From NCBI GenBank assembly GCA_002477625.1, contig DLQQ01000070.1, positions 21,840-47,249 of the forward strand: 25,410 nt of DNA, given 5' to 3'. The stretch is from Candidatus Arcticimaribacter sp. UBA7428 (GTDB lineage: Bacteria > Bacteroidota > Bacteroidia > Flavobacteriales > Flavobacteriaceae). A program made the position numbers and the translations under genes. Under the pieces are notes generated by a model. That model was not told the origin of the DNA. It searched no databases and saw only the letters and a list, made by a program, of their open reading frames with translations. Below, piece after piece: positions 15,716 through 22,451 of the stretch (the first letter of the stretch is position 1; every line of letters starts with the position of its first letter).

Positions 15716-16408
15716 ATGGAAAAGAGTAGTATTAAAATTTTATTAGTCGACGACGAACCTGATATAATTGAAATCTTGACCTATAATCTAAGCAAAGAGG
15801 GGTATCAGGTTTTTTCAGCAGCTAATGGAAAAGAAGCCTTGGTCCAGGCGGGTAAAATAATCCCACATTTGATTATTTTAGATATCATGATGCCTGTGAT
15901 GGATGGTATTGAAGCCTGTGAAAATATCAGAAAAGATTCTCGTTTTGAAGATACAATCATCATGTTTCTTTCTGCACGATCCGAAGACTATTCTCATTTA
16001 GCAGCCTTTGATGTAGGCGCCGATGATTATGTAAACAAGCCTATAAAACCTAAAGTGCTGAATTCAAAAGTAAGTGCTTTGTTGCGTCGCTTCACTAAAA
16101 ATGAAACCAATTCGGAGATTATACAAGGCGACTTGACGATCAATATAGACGAATATAAGGTTGTTTTGAAAGGGGAGAAGATGTCTTTCCCAAGAAAAGA
16201 ATTTGAGCTGCTTCGTTTGTTAGCTTCACAGCCAGATAAAGTTTTTAAACGGGAGAAAATCATGGAAGCCGTCTGGGGAAATGATGTTGTCGTAGGAGAC
16301 CGAACTATTGATGTTCACATCCGAAAGTTGCGTGAGAAAATGGGTAATGCTTATTTCAAAACAATTAAAGGCGTAGGATACAAATTTGTCATTAACGAAA
16401 ACAATTGA
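15716..16408 (+). CDS. Response regulator, OmpR/PhoB family
   Basis: This 230-residue two-component regulator has a receiver domain (about 6-122) and a C-terminal winged-helix DNA-binding domain (about 135-228). The acidic pocket is D12-D13 (LLVDDEPD), the phosphoacceptor is D56 in ILDIMMPVMDG, the switch Ser/Thr position is S86 in FLSARSE, and the conserved Lys is K108 in YVNKPIKP. The DNA-binding part has FPRKEFELLRLLASQPD and the typical end VVGDRTIDVHIRKLREKMG with IKGVGYKF. Its TGA overlaps the TTG start of the histidine kinase, so the pair is cotranscribed and coupled. The resemblance is closest to PhoB/PhoP-type regulators, but no target can be named. Confidence 0.96.
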   Translation: MEKSSIKILLVDDEPDIIEILTYNLSKEGYQVFSAANGKEALVQAGKIIPHLIILDIMMPVMDGIEACENIRKDSRFEDTIIMFLSARSEDYSHLAAFDVGADDYVNKPIKPKVLNSKVSALLRRFTKNETNSEIIQGDLTINIDEYKVVLKGEKMSFPRKEFELLRLLASQPDKVFKREKIMEAVWGNDVVVGDRTIDVHIRKLREKMGNAYFKTIKGVGYKFVINENN

Positions 16409-17463
16409 TACACTTCTTCAAAAGGTTTAAGACCGCTTTTTTTATTACGCTCTTCATTAATCTATTTGGAGCGCTACTCATTGGTGGGTTGCTCTATCTT
16501 TCTGAGGGCTTCACGTTCAAATCAGAATATCCGATTTTGATCCTATTGGGTGGCTTTTTCTTGTTTTTTTCGTTTAGTTTTTTCCTAATACAATACCAGA
16601 ACGAATATTATATTTTTTCAAAAGTTAAAGCACTATACGATGCGTTCTACTCCGATGGAATTCCTCTAAGTAAAGAATTATTGAAGCGAGATGCACAATC
16701 GCTAACAAAGAGTATTCAAGAGTTTGCCGAAGAGAGTAAGTTAGAAATCGAATTGCTCAAAGGAAAAGAGAACTATAGAAAAGAATTTATTGGAAACCTC
16801 GCTCATGAATTGAAAACACCCCTTTTTACTGTCGAAAGTTATATTCTTACCCTAGCAGATGGAGCAGCAGAAGATGAAGCGCTTCGAAAGAAATACTTGC
16901 GAAAAGCAGCACAAGGGGTCGATCGCTTGAATCATATTGTCACGGATCTGGATTTAATCACCAAATTCGAAGCTGGAATTTCTTCGATCGAAACGGAATG
17001 TTTCAATCTATATGCTTTGATTGAGGAAGTTATAGGGCTTTTGGAAATTAGAGCGCAAGAAAAAAACATCACACTACTTTTTGATAAGCCGATAGACTTA
17101 GATGAGTTGTGGGTGTTAGCCGATCGAAAAAGAATATCACAAGTAATTACAAACCTCGTTATTAATTCTTTGAAATACGGGGTTTCTGGAGGAACAACTG
17201 AAGTTTCAATAGGTGTTTTAAGTAAACAAAAAATATTGGTCCGTATTATTGATAATGGAAGAGGAATTGAAGAAGAACACATTCCTCGCTTGTTTGAACG
17301 TTTTTATCGCGTAGACAAGGCTCGGAATAGAGACGAGGGAGGCTCTGGATTGGGTCTTGCAATTGTGAAGCATTTGATTGAAGCCCATCAAGAAAAAATC
17401 TATGTACAAAGTACTTTTGGAGTTGGGTCTGAGTTTTCTTTTTCACTTACTAAAACAAAATAA
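16405..17463 (+). CDS. Sensor histidine kinase, no large sensor domain
   Basis: This 352-residue kinase has two membrane helices (about 10-32 and 43-64) with only about ten residues between them, then a helical linker (70-125) with no obvious PAS or HAMP domain. The dimerisation/phosphoacceptor motif is GNLAHELKTPLFTVES with His134. The ATPase domain has an N box QVITNLVINSLKYG (about 246-259), a G1 box IIDNGRGI (281-288), an F box FERFYRVDKAR and a G2 box GGSGLGLAIVKH. The start is TTG at 16405: an in-frame TAA lies nine bases upstream and there is no Met before the first helix. It overlaps the response regulator by four bases. The design suggests sensing at or within the membrane or through a partner protein. 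Confidence 0.94.
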   Translation: MIHFFKRFKTAFFITLFINLFGALLIGGLLYLSEGFTFKSEYPILILLGGFFLFFSFSFFLIQYQNEYYIFSKVKALYDAFYSDGIPLSKELLKRDAQSLTKSIQEFAEESKLEIELLKGKENYRKEFIGNLAHELKTPLFTVESYILTLADGAAEDEALRKKYLRKAAQGVDRLNHIVTDLDLITKFEAGISSIETECFNLYALIEEVIGLLEIRAQEKNITLLFDKPIDLDELWVLADRKRISQVITNLVINSLKYGVSGGTTEVSIGVLSKQKILVRIIDNGRGIEEEHIPRLFERFYRVDKARNRDEGGSGLGLAIVKHLIEAHQEKIYVQSTFGVGSEFSFSLTKTK

Positions 17464-17519
17464 ATAGCCCGCTATAATTCGTATAGATTACTTATTTTTA
17501 TACCCAAAATAAACACACC

Positions 17520-18194
17520 TTGGGCAGTAAAAATAAATTAAAGCGATTCAATCAAAACTTAACGTTTAAGAATGTGATTCAACCAACTCGGGAGGAACTG
17601 GTTGAAAAGAAGTTTACTCTAAAAGGAAATTGGAATAAAGATTTTTTTAAAAACGACAACCCCATTGTCTTGGAGTTAGGCTGTGGAAAAGGAGAGTATA
17701 CGGTTTACTTAGCACAAGAACATCCAAGTAAAAATTTTATTGGTATTGATTTGAAAGGGGCTCGTTTTTGGGCGGGTGCCAAAGAATCATTGGAACTTGA
17801 GCTTACAAACGTTGCTTTTATTCGTGCACAAATTGAATTGGTTACGGATTTGTTTACTGAGAATGAGATCGATGAAATTTGGATTACTTTTCCTGATCCA
17901 CAAATAAAATTTAAGAGAACAAAGCACCGTTTAACCAACCCACAGTTTTTAGCCAAATACAAAACCATTCTCAAGCCAGAAGGATATATCCATCTAAAAA
18001 CAGATAGTGAATATATGCATGGGTATACGCTGGGCTTATTGGAGGGCATGGGTATTGAAGTTGCATACGCCCACCACGATTTATACACCAACGCCTATGC
18101 GCCAAAGGAGGCGACTGCTATCCAAACCTATTACGAAAGTATATACTTGGAACAAAAGAAACCGATCACCTACTTGAAATTTAACCTTCCCTGA
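17520..18194 (+). CDS. trmB: tRNA (guanine-N7-)-methyltransferase TrmB
   Basis: TrmB methylates G46 in the tRNA variable loop using S-adenosylmethionine. The 224-residue protein has the SAM-binding motif VLELGCGKGEYTVYLA (about 46-61), IGIDLKGARFWAG (about 74-86), and the family signature FPDPQIKFKRTKHRL (about 124-138), where PDP and the basic residues belong to the active site. The start is TTG, giving MGSKNKLKRF, which matches the N-terminus I recall for flavobacterial TrmB, so this unusual start is well supported. It lies 56 bases after the histidine kinase and three bases before the alkyltransferase-like gene. Confidence 0.94.
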   Translation: MGSKNKLKRFNQNLTFKNVIQPTREELVEKKFTLKGNWNKDFFKNDNPIVLELGCGKGEYTVYLAQEHPSKNFIGIDLKGARFWAGAKESLELELTNVAFIRAQIELVTDLFTENEIDEIWITFPDPQIKFKRTKHRLTNPQFLAKYKTILKPEGYIHLKTDSEYMHGYTLGLLEGMGIEVAYAHHDLYTNAYAPKEATAIQTYYESIYLEQKKPITYLKFNLP

Positions 18195-18196
18195 TA

Positions 18197-18541
18197 ATGG
18201 CCGCTACGGAGCTTAATTTCTTTGAACGTGTATACGAGGTGGTTCGCAAGATTCCCCACGGTCGTGTTTGCTCCTATGGTTTAATAGCACGTTACTTGGG
18301 CTCTCCTCAAAGTGCTCGTATGGTAGGTTGGGCCATGAATGCTTCGCACATAAAGGAAGATGTTCCAGCGCATCGAGTTGTCAATAGATTGGGGTTGCTG
18401 ACAGGAAAACAACATTTCGAAGGAACTAATTTGATGCAACAATTATTGGAAAGCGAAGGGATTGGGGTTAAAGAAAATAAAATACTCCATTTCGATCAAT
18501 GCTTATGGAATCCTGCAGACCATTTACCACCGCTAACATAA
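18197..18541 (+). CDS. Alkyltransferase-like protein (MGMT family, Cys to Ala)
   Basis: The 114-residue protein is the DNA-binding domain of the O6-methylguanine-DNA methyltransferase family without an N-terminal domain. The active-site motif PCHR is PAHR (57-60), so the methyl-accepting Cys is Ala. Other features are kept: IPHGRVCSYGLIARYLG (19-35) with Tyr27, and SARMVGWAMNAS (39-50) with the Arg41 that inserts into DNA in the family. Alkyltransferase-like proteins bind O6-alkylguanine without repairing it and pass the lesion to nucleotide excision repair; that role is inferred from the family. It is three bases after trmB and 77 bases before the Mrp gene. It is unlikely to have direct methyltransferase activity. 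Confidence 0.88.
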   Translation: MAATELNFFERVYEVVRKIPHGRVCSYGLIARYLGSPQSARMVGWAMNASHIKEDVPAHRVVNRLGLLTGKQHFEGTNLMQQLLESEGIGVKENKILHFDQCLWNPADHLPPLT

Positions 18542-18576
18542 GATTTAGAAACCTTCATCATCTCAGATTAGAACAG

Positions 18577-18584
18577 TATATTTG
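18577..18584 (+). promoter_or_regulatory. -7-like element (TATATTTG) upstream of the Mrp ATPase gene
   Basis: The octamer matches TAnnTTTG and lies 34 bases before the ATG at 18619, in the 77-base gap after the alkyltransferase-like gene. No TTG is seen at the -33 distance. It may give the Fe-S gene group its own promoter. Confidence 0.35.
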
Positions 18585-18618
18585 TAATTTAGAATCAATA
18601 TAAAAAAGGGAAACCTAA

Positions 18619-19752
18619 ATGAATATATCAAAACAGGCAGTACGAGAAGTTCTCGAAGGACTTAGCGCTCCAGGAGAGGGACAAAACCTAGTAGCAAGTG
18701 GAGCTCTCAAAAACATCAATGTTTTTGGAGATGAAGTTGTTATCGATCTTGTGCTTAAAAATCCGAGCCTTCAAGCCCGTAAAAAAGTTGAGGTTGAGAT
18801 TTTAAAAAGCATCCACGCTCAGGTATATAAAAAAGCAAAAATAACAATCAACATAACGGTTGAAGCTCCCCCTAAAGCAGATGCTCCAATTAAAGGACAA
18901 CCAATCAATGGAATCAGTTCAATTGTTGCGATTTCTTCTGGAAAAGGTGGTGTGGGTAAATCTACTGTGACCTCTAATATTGCAGTTACTTTATCTCAAA
19001 TGGGATTTCAGGTTGGAATTTTAGATGCGGATATTTACGGACCTTCAATTCCAACAATGATGGATATGGAGGGCGCGCGACCCCTTTCTATAAACGTTGA
19101 TGGGAAATCAAAAATGGAGCCGATTGAAAATTACGGTGTTAAAGTACTATCCATAGGTTTTTTCACAGAACCCAACCAGGCTGTTATCTGGCGTGGCCCT
19201 ATGGCATCCAAAGCGCTCAATCAAATGATTTTTGATGCAGCCTGGGGAACACTCGATTTTTTATTGATTGACCTGCCTCCGGGTACTGGCGATATTCACT
19301 TGAGTATTGTTCAATCACTTCCAATCAGTGGAGCCGTAGTTGTTAGTACGCCACAAAATGTAGCCCTAGCCGACGCCAGAAAAGGTATCGCTATGTTTCA
19401 ACAAGAAAGCATTCAAGTTCCAGTTTTAGGAATTGTAGAGAATATGTCCTATTTCACTCCAAAAGAGTTGCCTGACAATAAGTATTATATCTTCGGAAAA
19501 GAAGGTGCAAAGAACTTAGCAGAAGATACTCAAGTTCCTTTTTTAGGTGAAATTCCTTTGGTACAAAGTGTTCGTGAGGCTGGAGATGTAGGAAGACCTG
19601 CAGCACTTCAAGAAGATAGTGCCGTAGCCGATGCAATTCATTTGATCACTCAGAACATGGTTGCTCAAGTTGTCGATCGAAACAAAACATTACCCCCAAC
19701 TCAGGTAGTAAAAATAACAACAATGTCTGGCTGTTCAGCCGTAAAAAAATAA
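18619..19752 (+). CDS. Mrp/NBP35-type ATPase (Fe-S cluster carrier)
   Basis: Mrp (ApbC) proteins are P-loop ATPases that carry Fe-S clusters to apoproteins in the cytoplasm. The 377-residue protein has an N-terminal MIP18/DUF59 domain (about 3-85), a linker, and a ParA-like ATPase domain with the deviant Walker A SSGKGGVGKST (106-116), ILDADIYGPS (134-143) and LIDLPPGTGD. The CXXC motif that holds the cluster in typical Mrp proteins is absent: the matching place is ENMSYFTPKELPDN (from 274). The only Cys in the whole protein is C372 in the tail MSGCSAVKK. I believe this form is usual in Bacteroidota. It is three bases upstream of the NifU-like gene and close to a ferredoxin gene, which supports an Fe-S role. 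Confidence 0.9.
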   Translation: MNISKQAVREVLEGLSAPGEGQNLVASGALKNINVFGDEVVIDLVLKNPSLQARKKVEVEILKSIHAQVYKKAKITINITVEAPPKADAPIKGQPINGISSIVAISSGKGGVGKSTVTSNIAVTLSQMGFQVGILDADIYGPSIPTMMDMEGARPLSINVDGKSKMEPIENYGVKVLSIGFFTEPNQAVIWRGPMASKALNQMIFDAAWGTLDFLLIDLPPGTGDIHLSIVQSLPISGAVVVSTPQNVALADARKGIAMFQQESIQVPVLGIVENMSYFTPKELPDNKYYIFGKEGAKNLAEDTQVPFLGEIPLVQSVREAGDVGRPAALQEDSAVADAIHLITQNMVAQVVDRNKTLPPTQVVKITTMSGCSAVKK

Positions 19753-19755
19753 GCT

Positions 19756-19998
19756 ATGGAATCTACTGAAATTAAAGAAAAAGTACTTATTGCACTAGCC
19801 GAAATTCGCCCTTTTTTAGCTGCTGACGGTGGCGATATTTCATTGGTTTCCATTGAAGACGATCGGATTGTAAGCGTGCAGTTGCAAGGGGCTTGTGTAG
19901 GTTGTTCAGTAAATCAGATGACACTGAAGTCGGGAGTTGAAATGACAATTAAAAAACATGTTCCCCAAATTGAAGAAGTCGTTAACATAGAAGCGTAA
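19756..19998 (+). CDS. NifU C-terminal domain protein (Fe-S scaffold)
   Basis: This 80-residue protein consists only of a NifU C-terminal (Nfu) domain. The signature is LAADGGDISLVS (21-32) followed by GACVGCSVNQMTLKSGVE, with the cluster-binding pair C47 and C50. Such stand-alone domains hold a 4Fe-4S cluster between two subunits and hand it to target proteins. It lies three bases after the Mrp gene and 15 bases before the ferredoxin gene, so the three are almost certainly cotranscribed. Mrp and Nfu are both carrier-type proteins, and their adjacency suggests a late step in cluster delivery. Confidence 0.93.
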   Translation: MESTEIKEKVLIALAEIRPFLAADGGDISLVSIEDDRIVSVQLQGACVGCSVNQMTLKSGVEMTIKKHVPQIEEVVNIEA

Positions 19999-20013
19999 TT
20001 GTAAAAGAATAGT

Positions 20014-20337
20014 GTGAGTCAGGATATAAAGATTAGTATCATCGATAGAGAAGGGCAAACCCATGAGGTTGAAGCCCCAACAGATATGGCAATGAACCTA
20101 ATGGAGGTTTGTAAAGCATATGAGCTTCCAGTTGAAGGAACCTGCGGCGGCATGGCAATGTGTGCTTCATGTCAATGCTATGTGCTTTCCGATTCTATTC
20201 TCCCTGAAAAGTCGGAGGATGAAGAGGCAATGTTATCCGAAGCATTTCACGTTCAAGAAAACAGCCGCTTGGGCTGTCAAATCCATATAGCTGCAGATTT
20301 GGAGGGCTTGAAAGTGCAACTTGCTCCACAGGAGTAG
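20014..20337 (+). CDS. 2Fe-2S ferredoxin (adrenodoxin-like)
   Basis: The 107-residue protein has the cysteine spacing of adrenodoxin-type ferredoxins: C44, C50 and C53 in GTCGGMAMCASCQCYV, and C88 in RLGCQI (C-x5-C-x2-C-x34-C). An extra Cys at 55 lies next to the cluster loop. The acidic stretch EKSEDEEAML at about 65-74 is typical of the partner-binding surface. The start is GTG at 20014 (MSQDIKISIID); no ATG is suitably placed and the N-terminus then fits the fold. It is the last gene of the Mrp-NifU group. Its redox partner is not encoded nearby, so the electron pathway is unknown. Confidence 0.92.
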   Translation: MSQDIKISIIDREGQTHEVEAPTDMAMNLMEVCKAYELPVEGTCGGMAMCASCQCYVLSDSILPEKSEDEEAMLSEAFHVQENSRLGCQIHIAADLEGLKVQLAPQE

Positions 20338-20403
20338 CTGATAACTTCATCAACTGATACGTTTTTCTAGGATTTAGTTTATCTTGAGTCAAAATCTCTT
20401 AAA

Positions 20404-20580
20404 ATGAAAAGCATATTTTTTATTTTGTTTACGATTCTATTTGTCGCTTGCGACAATCCTTCTGCTCCTGTGGTGAGTGAGTTATCTCCAATGACAAAAA
20501 TCGATTTGAAGACGGAAAAACAAAAATTCTTTCGGACACCTATGAACATCGAATGCGACCCTGGGAATTTTGGATTTTAA
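20404..20580 (+). CDS. 58-residue putative lipoprotein, unknown function
   Basis: Reading from the ATG at 20404 gives 58 residues ending at the TAA at 20578-20580. Residues 1-15 form a signal peptide (MKSIFFILFTILFVA) followed by Cys16 in FVACDNPS, a good lipobox. The mature part is about 43 residues, Pro/Ser-rich then charged (KIDLKTEKQKFF), and ends in NIECDPGNFGF with a second Cys at 51. I do not recognise a family. It lies 66 bases after the ferredoxin gene and 16 bases before the phosphodiesterase lipoprotein gene, so it is probably expressed with the latter. The intact signal sequence and position between genes support it as real; it is short enough to be missed by automatic annotation. 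Confidence 0.62.
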   Translation: MKSIFFILFTILFVACDNPSAPVVSELSPMTKIDLKTEKQKFFRTPMNIECDPGNFGF

Positions 20581-20596
20581 CTAAATAAGTATTTTG

Positions 20597-21346
20597 ATGC
20601 AAAACCTTATAAAACTCCTGCTAATGACACTTTTTCTTTCTTCATGTCAAGCCCCAGATGCTAAGATACTGGTTTTTGGGCATCGAGGGGCACGTGGTCA
20701 TGTTGCAGAAAACACGCTAGCCTCAATCAGCAAAGCAATGGAACTCGGTGTCGATGGAGTTGAGATTGACATCTTCCGATGCGCTACAGGCGAATTGGTC
20801 GTTTTTCACGACAAGACCATAGACGTACTTACCAACGGTACGGGTTATATTGTGCAAATGTCTTTGGATTCAATAAAACAATTCCGTGTTTTGGGAAAAG
20901 AACCCATTCCTACGTTGACAGAGGTAATGGACCTTATAGACGGAAAAATTCAATTGAATATTGAACTCAAAGGATCACAAACTGCCGTTTTAACCTCTGA
21001 GCTGATCGAGCACTATTTTAAAACTTCAAATTGGGAAGCAAAGAATGTTTTCATTTCTTCTTTCGATTGGAATGAATTGGACCAATTTTATAGCGTAAAT
21101 AAAAAAGTTGCAATCGCTGTGTTGACAGAAGATGATCCAATCGATGCAATTCCTGTCGCAAAACGATTAGATGCATTTGCGATCAATCCAGACTTCAAAA
21201 GCCTAACCCATGTAAATATTGAAAAAATACATGAGGCAGGCTTTATGGTTTATCCTTGGACTGTAAACGAACCTGAAGATATTGAGCGAATGATTACCAT
21301 GGGCGTCGATGCTCTAATAACAGATTTTCCAGAAAGAATTCGATAA
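20597..21346 (+). CDS. Glycerophosphodiester phosphodiesterase, lipoprotein
   Basis: The enzyme hydrolyses glycerophosphodiesters from phospholipid breakdown to glycerol 3-phosphate and an alcohol. From the ATG at 20597 it has 249 residues. A lipoprotein signal ends at Cys17 (LFLSSCQAP), so it is anchored outside the cytoplasm. The GDPD TIM-barrel motifs are FGHRGARGHVAENT (27-40, with H29 and R30), GVDGVEIDIF (51-60, metal-binding E56 and D58) and VVFHDKTIDVLTNGTG (H71 as general acid/base). The C-terminal VYPWTVNEPEDIERM and ALITDFPERI are also typical. The in-frame TTG one codon upstream is rejected in favour of the ATG. It follows the small lipoprotein by 16 bases and ends six bases from the opposing gene's stop. 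Confidence 0.93.
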   Translation: MQNLIKLLLMTLFLSSCQAPDAKILVFGHRGARGHVAENTLASISKAMELGVDGVEIDIFRCATGELVVFHDKTIDVLTNGTGYIVQMSLDSIKQFRVLGKEPIPTLTEVMDLIDGKIQLNIELKGSQTAVLTSELIEHYFKTSNWEAKNVFISSFDWNELDQFYSVNKKVAIAVLTEDDPIDAIPVAKRLDAFAINPDFKSLTHVNIEKIHEAGFMVYPWTVNEPEDIERMITMGVDALITDFPERIR

Positions 21347-21352
21347 AGAGGC

Positions 21353-21763
21353 TTAATTCATTTTTTGTTGCGTCCATCCAATTGCGGCACCAACTATTCC
21401 GTAAAATACTACTGACCAAACTGCGTCTACCAGATGCCCATTAAGGGTGTAAATGTCTGCAGTGCCGTACCAAACAAATCCCATTCCGAATCCAACGAGG
21501 ACGCCTATCCATGCGCCAAATTTAAATCCAGAACTAAGATTAGCATCTTTTCCTGTCAGTTTTTGGTAAAGGGTAGACATGCTAAAAGCTTGAATGAGTA
21601 ACCCTAAGCTTAAATAGAACATATCTGCAGGTATTTTTGAAATTGCCTGATTGCTGGCTTCCTTCATAAAGTCATTGGCAAGAATATCATAATATAAATA
21701 GCCAAGAAAAAATAGAATAACAAAACCCGAAAGGGTTCCCAATACATTTGATCTTGAAAACAT
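21353..21763 (-). CDS. Putative four-helix membrane protein, unknown function
   Basis: This 136-residue protein has four hydrophobic segments (about 8-27, 46-64, 82-103, 111-130). I do not recognise it with certainty; the arrangement and the segment WYGTADIYTLNGHLVDAVW followed by GIVGAAIGWT resemble small DUF1761-like membrane proteins. No catalytic motif is visible. It stands on the minus strand, six bases from the stop of the phosphodiesterase and 120 bases downstream of tspO. The 120-base gap contains no clear promoter or terminator, so it may be transcribed alone or with tspO. Confidence 0.7.
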   Translation of the reverse strand: MFSRSNVLGTLSGFVILFFLGYLYYDILANDFMKEASNQAISKIPADMFYLSLGLLIQAFSMSTLYQKLTGKDANLSSGFKFGAWIGVLVGFGMGFVWYGTADIYTLNGHLVDAVWSVVFYGIVGAAIGWTQQKMN

Positions 21764-21883
21764 AATTAAGAATGATTTAAGGTTATACTCTTTAAAGATA
21801 CATTCTCAAATGACACTCTAAAAGCTTACTTTTCAACAACCTACGCTTTTGGGTAACCCTAACAACTAGTGAATAAATTAAAA

Positions 21884-22366
21884 TTAGTTTAAGACAAAAA
21901 CCCCCATATTCAGTGCTGTGGCATACAGCAACCAGCCAAAATAGGGATAGAGTAAATAAGCTGCATTTTTGTTAACAACTTTAAACCATTTGATGGTTAA
22001 AAACACTAAGATGAGCAGAACTAGAATGATAATGAGGCCACCGAGAATATTTTTTAAACCAAAAAAAACTAAGGACCACATTGCGTTTAAAGTCAGCTGA
22101 GATCCGAAGTGATACAGTGCTGTTTTTACCCATTTGTGGTGACTTCCAAAGGACCAAATCCATCCTGCAGACCAGCCCATAAGAATGTATAAAAGCGTCC
22201 ATACGGGACCAAAAAGCCAGTTTGGCGGAGTAAAGAAAGGTTTGTTGAGGTTTGAATACCAAACTGGAATAGCCGATTGTGTGACGTTTCCAGCGATCCC
22301 GCCAATAATCAAGCAGACGACTATGGAAAAAAGGATGGCAACTCTTTTTTGGTTTTTGGTTTTCAT
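21884..22366 (-). CDS. tspO: TspO/MBR family protein (tryptophan-rich sensory protein)
   Basis: TspO proteins are five-helix membrane proteins that bind porphyrins and, in some organisms, cholesterol. The 160-residue length is normal. Family motifs are WYSNLNKPFFTPPNWLFGPVW (about 36-56), where the NKP-F-PP-W-FGPVW pattern is diagnostic, followed by TLLYILMGWSAGW and, in the fourth helix region, LTLNAMWSLVFFGLK. It is rich in Trp, as expected. It is divergent from the mevalonate operon across 85 bases. Roles in stress, tetrapyrrole handling and light response are known in other bacteria; hemD in this window is too far away (about 13 kb) to make a functional link. Confidence 0.93.
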   Translation of the reverse strand: MKTKNQKRVAILFSIVVCLIIGGIAGNVTQSAIPVWYSNLNKPFFTPPNWLFGPVWTLLYILMGWSAGWIWSFGSHHKWVKTALYHFGSQLTLNAMWSLVFFGLKNILGGLIIILVLLILVFLTIKWFKVVNKNAAYLLYPYFGWLLYATALNMGVFVLN

Positions 22367-22413
22367 AAAAATAAAATCAAAAACTAAGATACGAAATTCC
22401 GAATGGCAAATCG

Positions 22414-22446
22414 CTTTCTTGTCATGTACGAATCCATTATCTTTGT
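22414..22446 (+). promoter_or_regulatory. Promoter of the mevalonate operon, leaderless arrangement
   Basis: CTTTCTTGT (22414-22422), 15 bases, then TATCTTTGT (22438-22446): identical in both blocks and spacing to the element before tyrS. The -7 match TATCTTTG ends six bases before the mvaD ATG at 22452, so the transcript probably starts at or beside the start codon. Confidence 0.5.
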
Positions 22447-22451
22447 ACCCT

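Noticed and set aside
17472..17486. CTATA...TATAG dyad after the histidine kinase
   Set aside because: Five weak A/T-rich pairs with no T-run directly behind; not a credible terminator.
17705..18091. 128-residue antisense frame inside trmB
   Set aside because: Shadow of a well-supported gene, with no motif and no promoter of its own.
22185..22451. 89 extra N-terminal residues on diphosphomevalonate decarboxylase
   Set aside because: This part is the antisense of tspO, has no family similarity, and a promoter lies just before the ATG at 22452.
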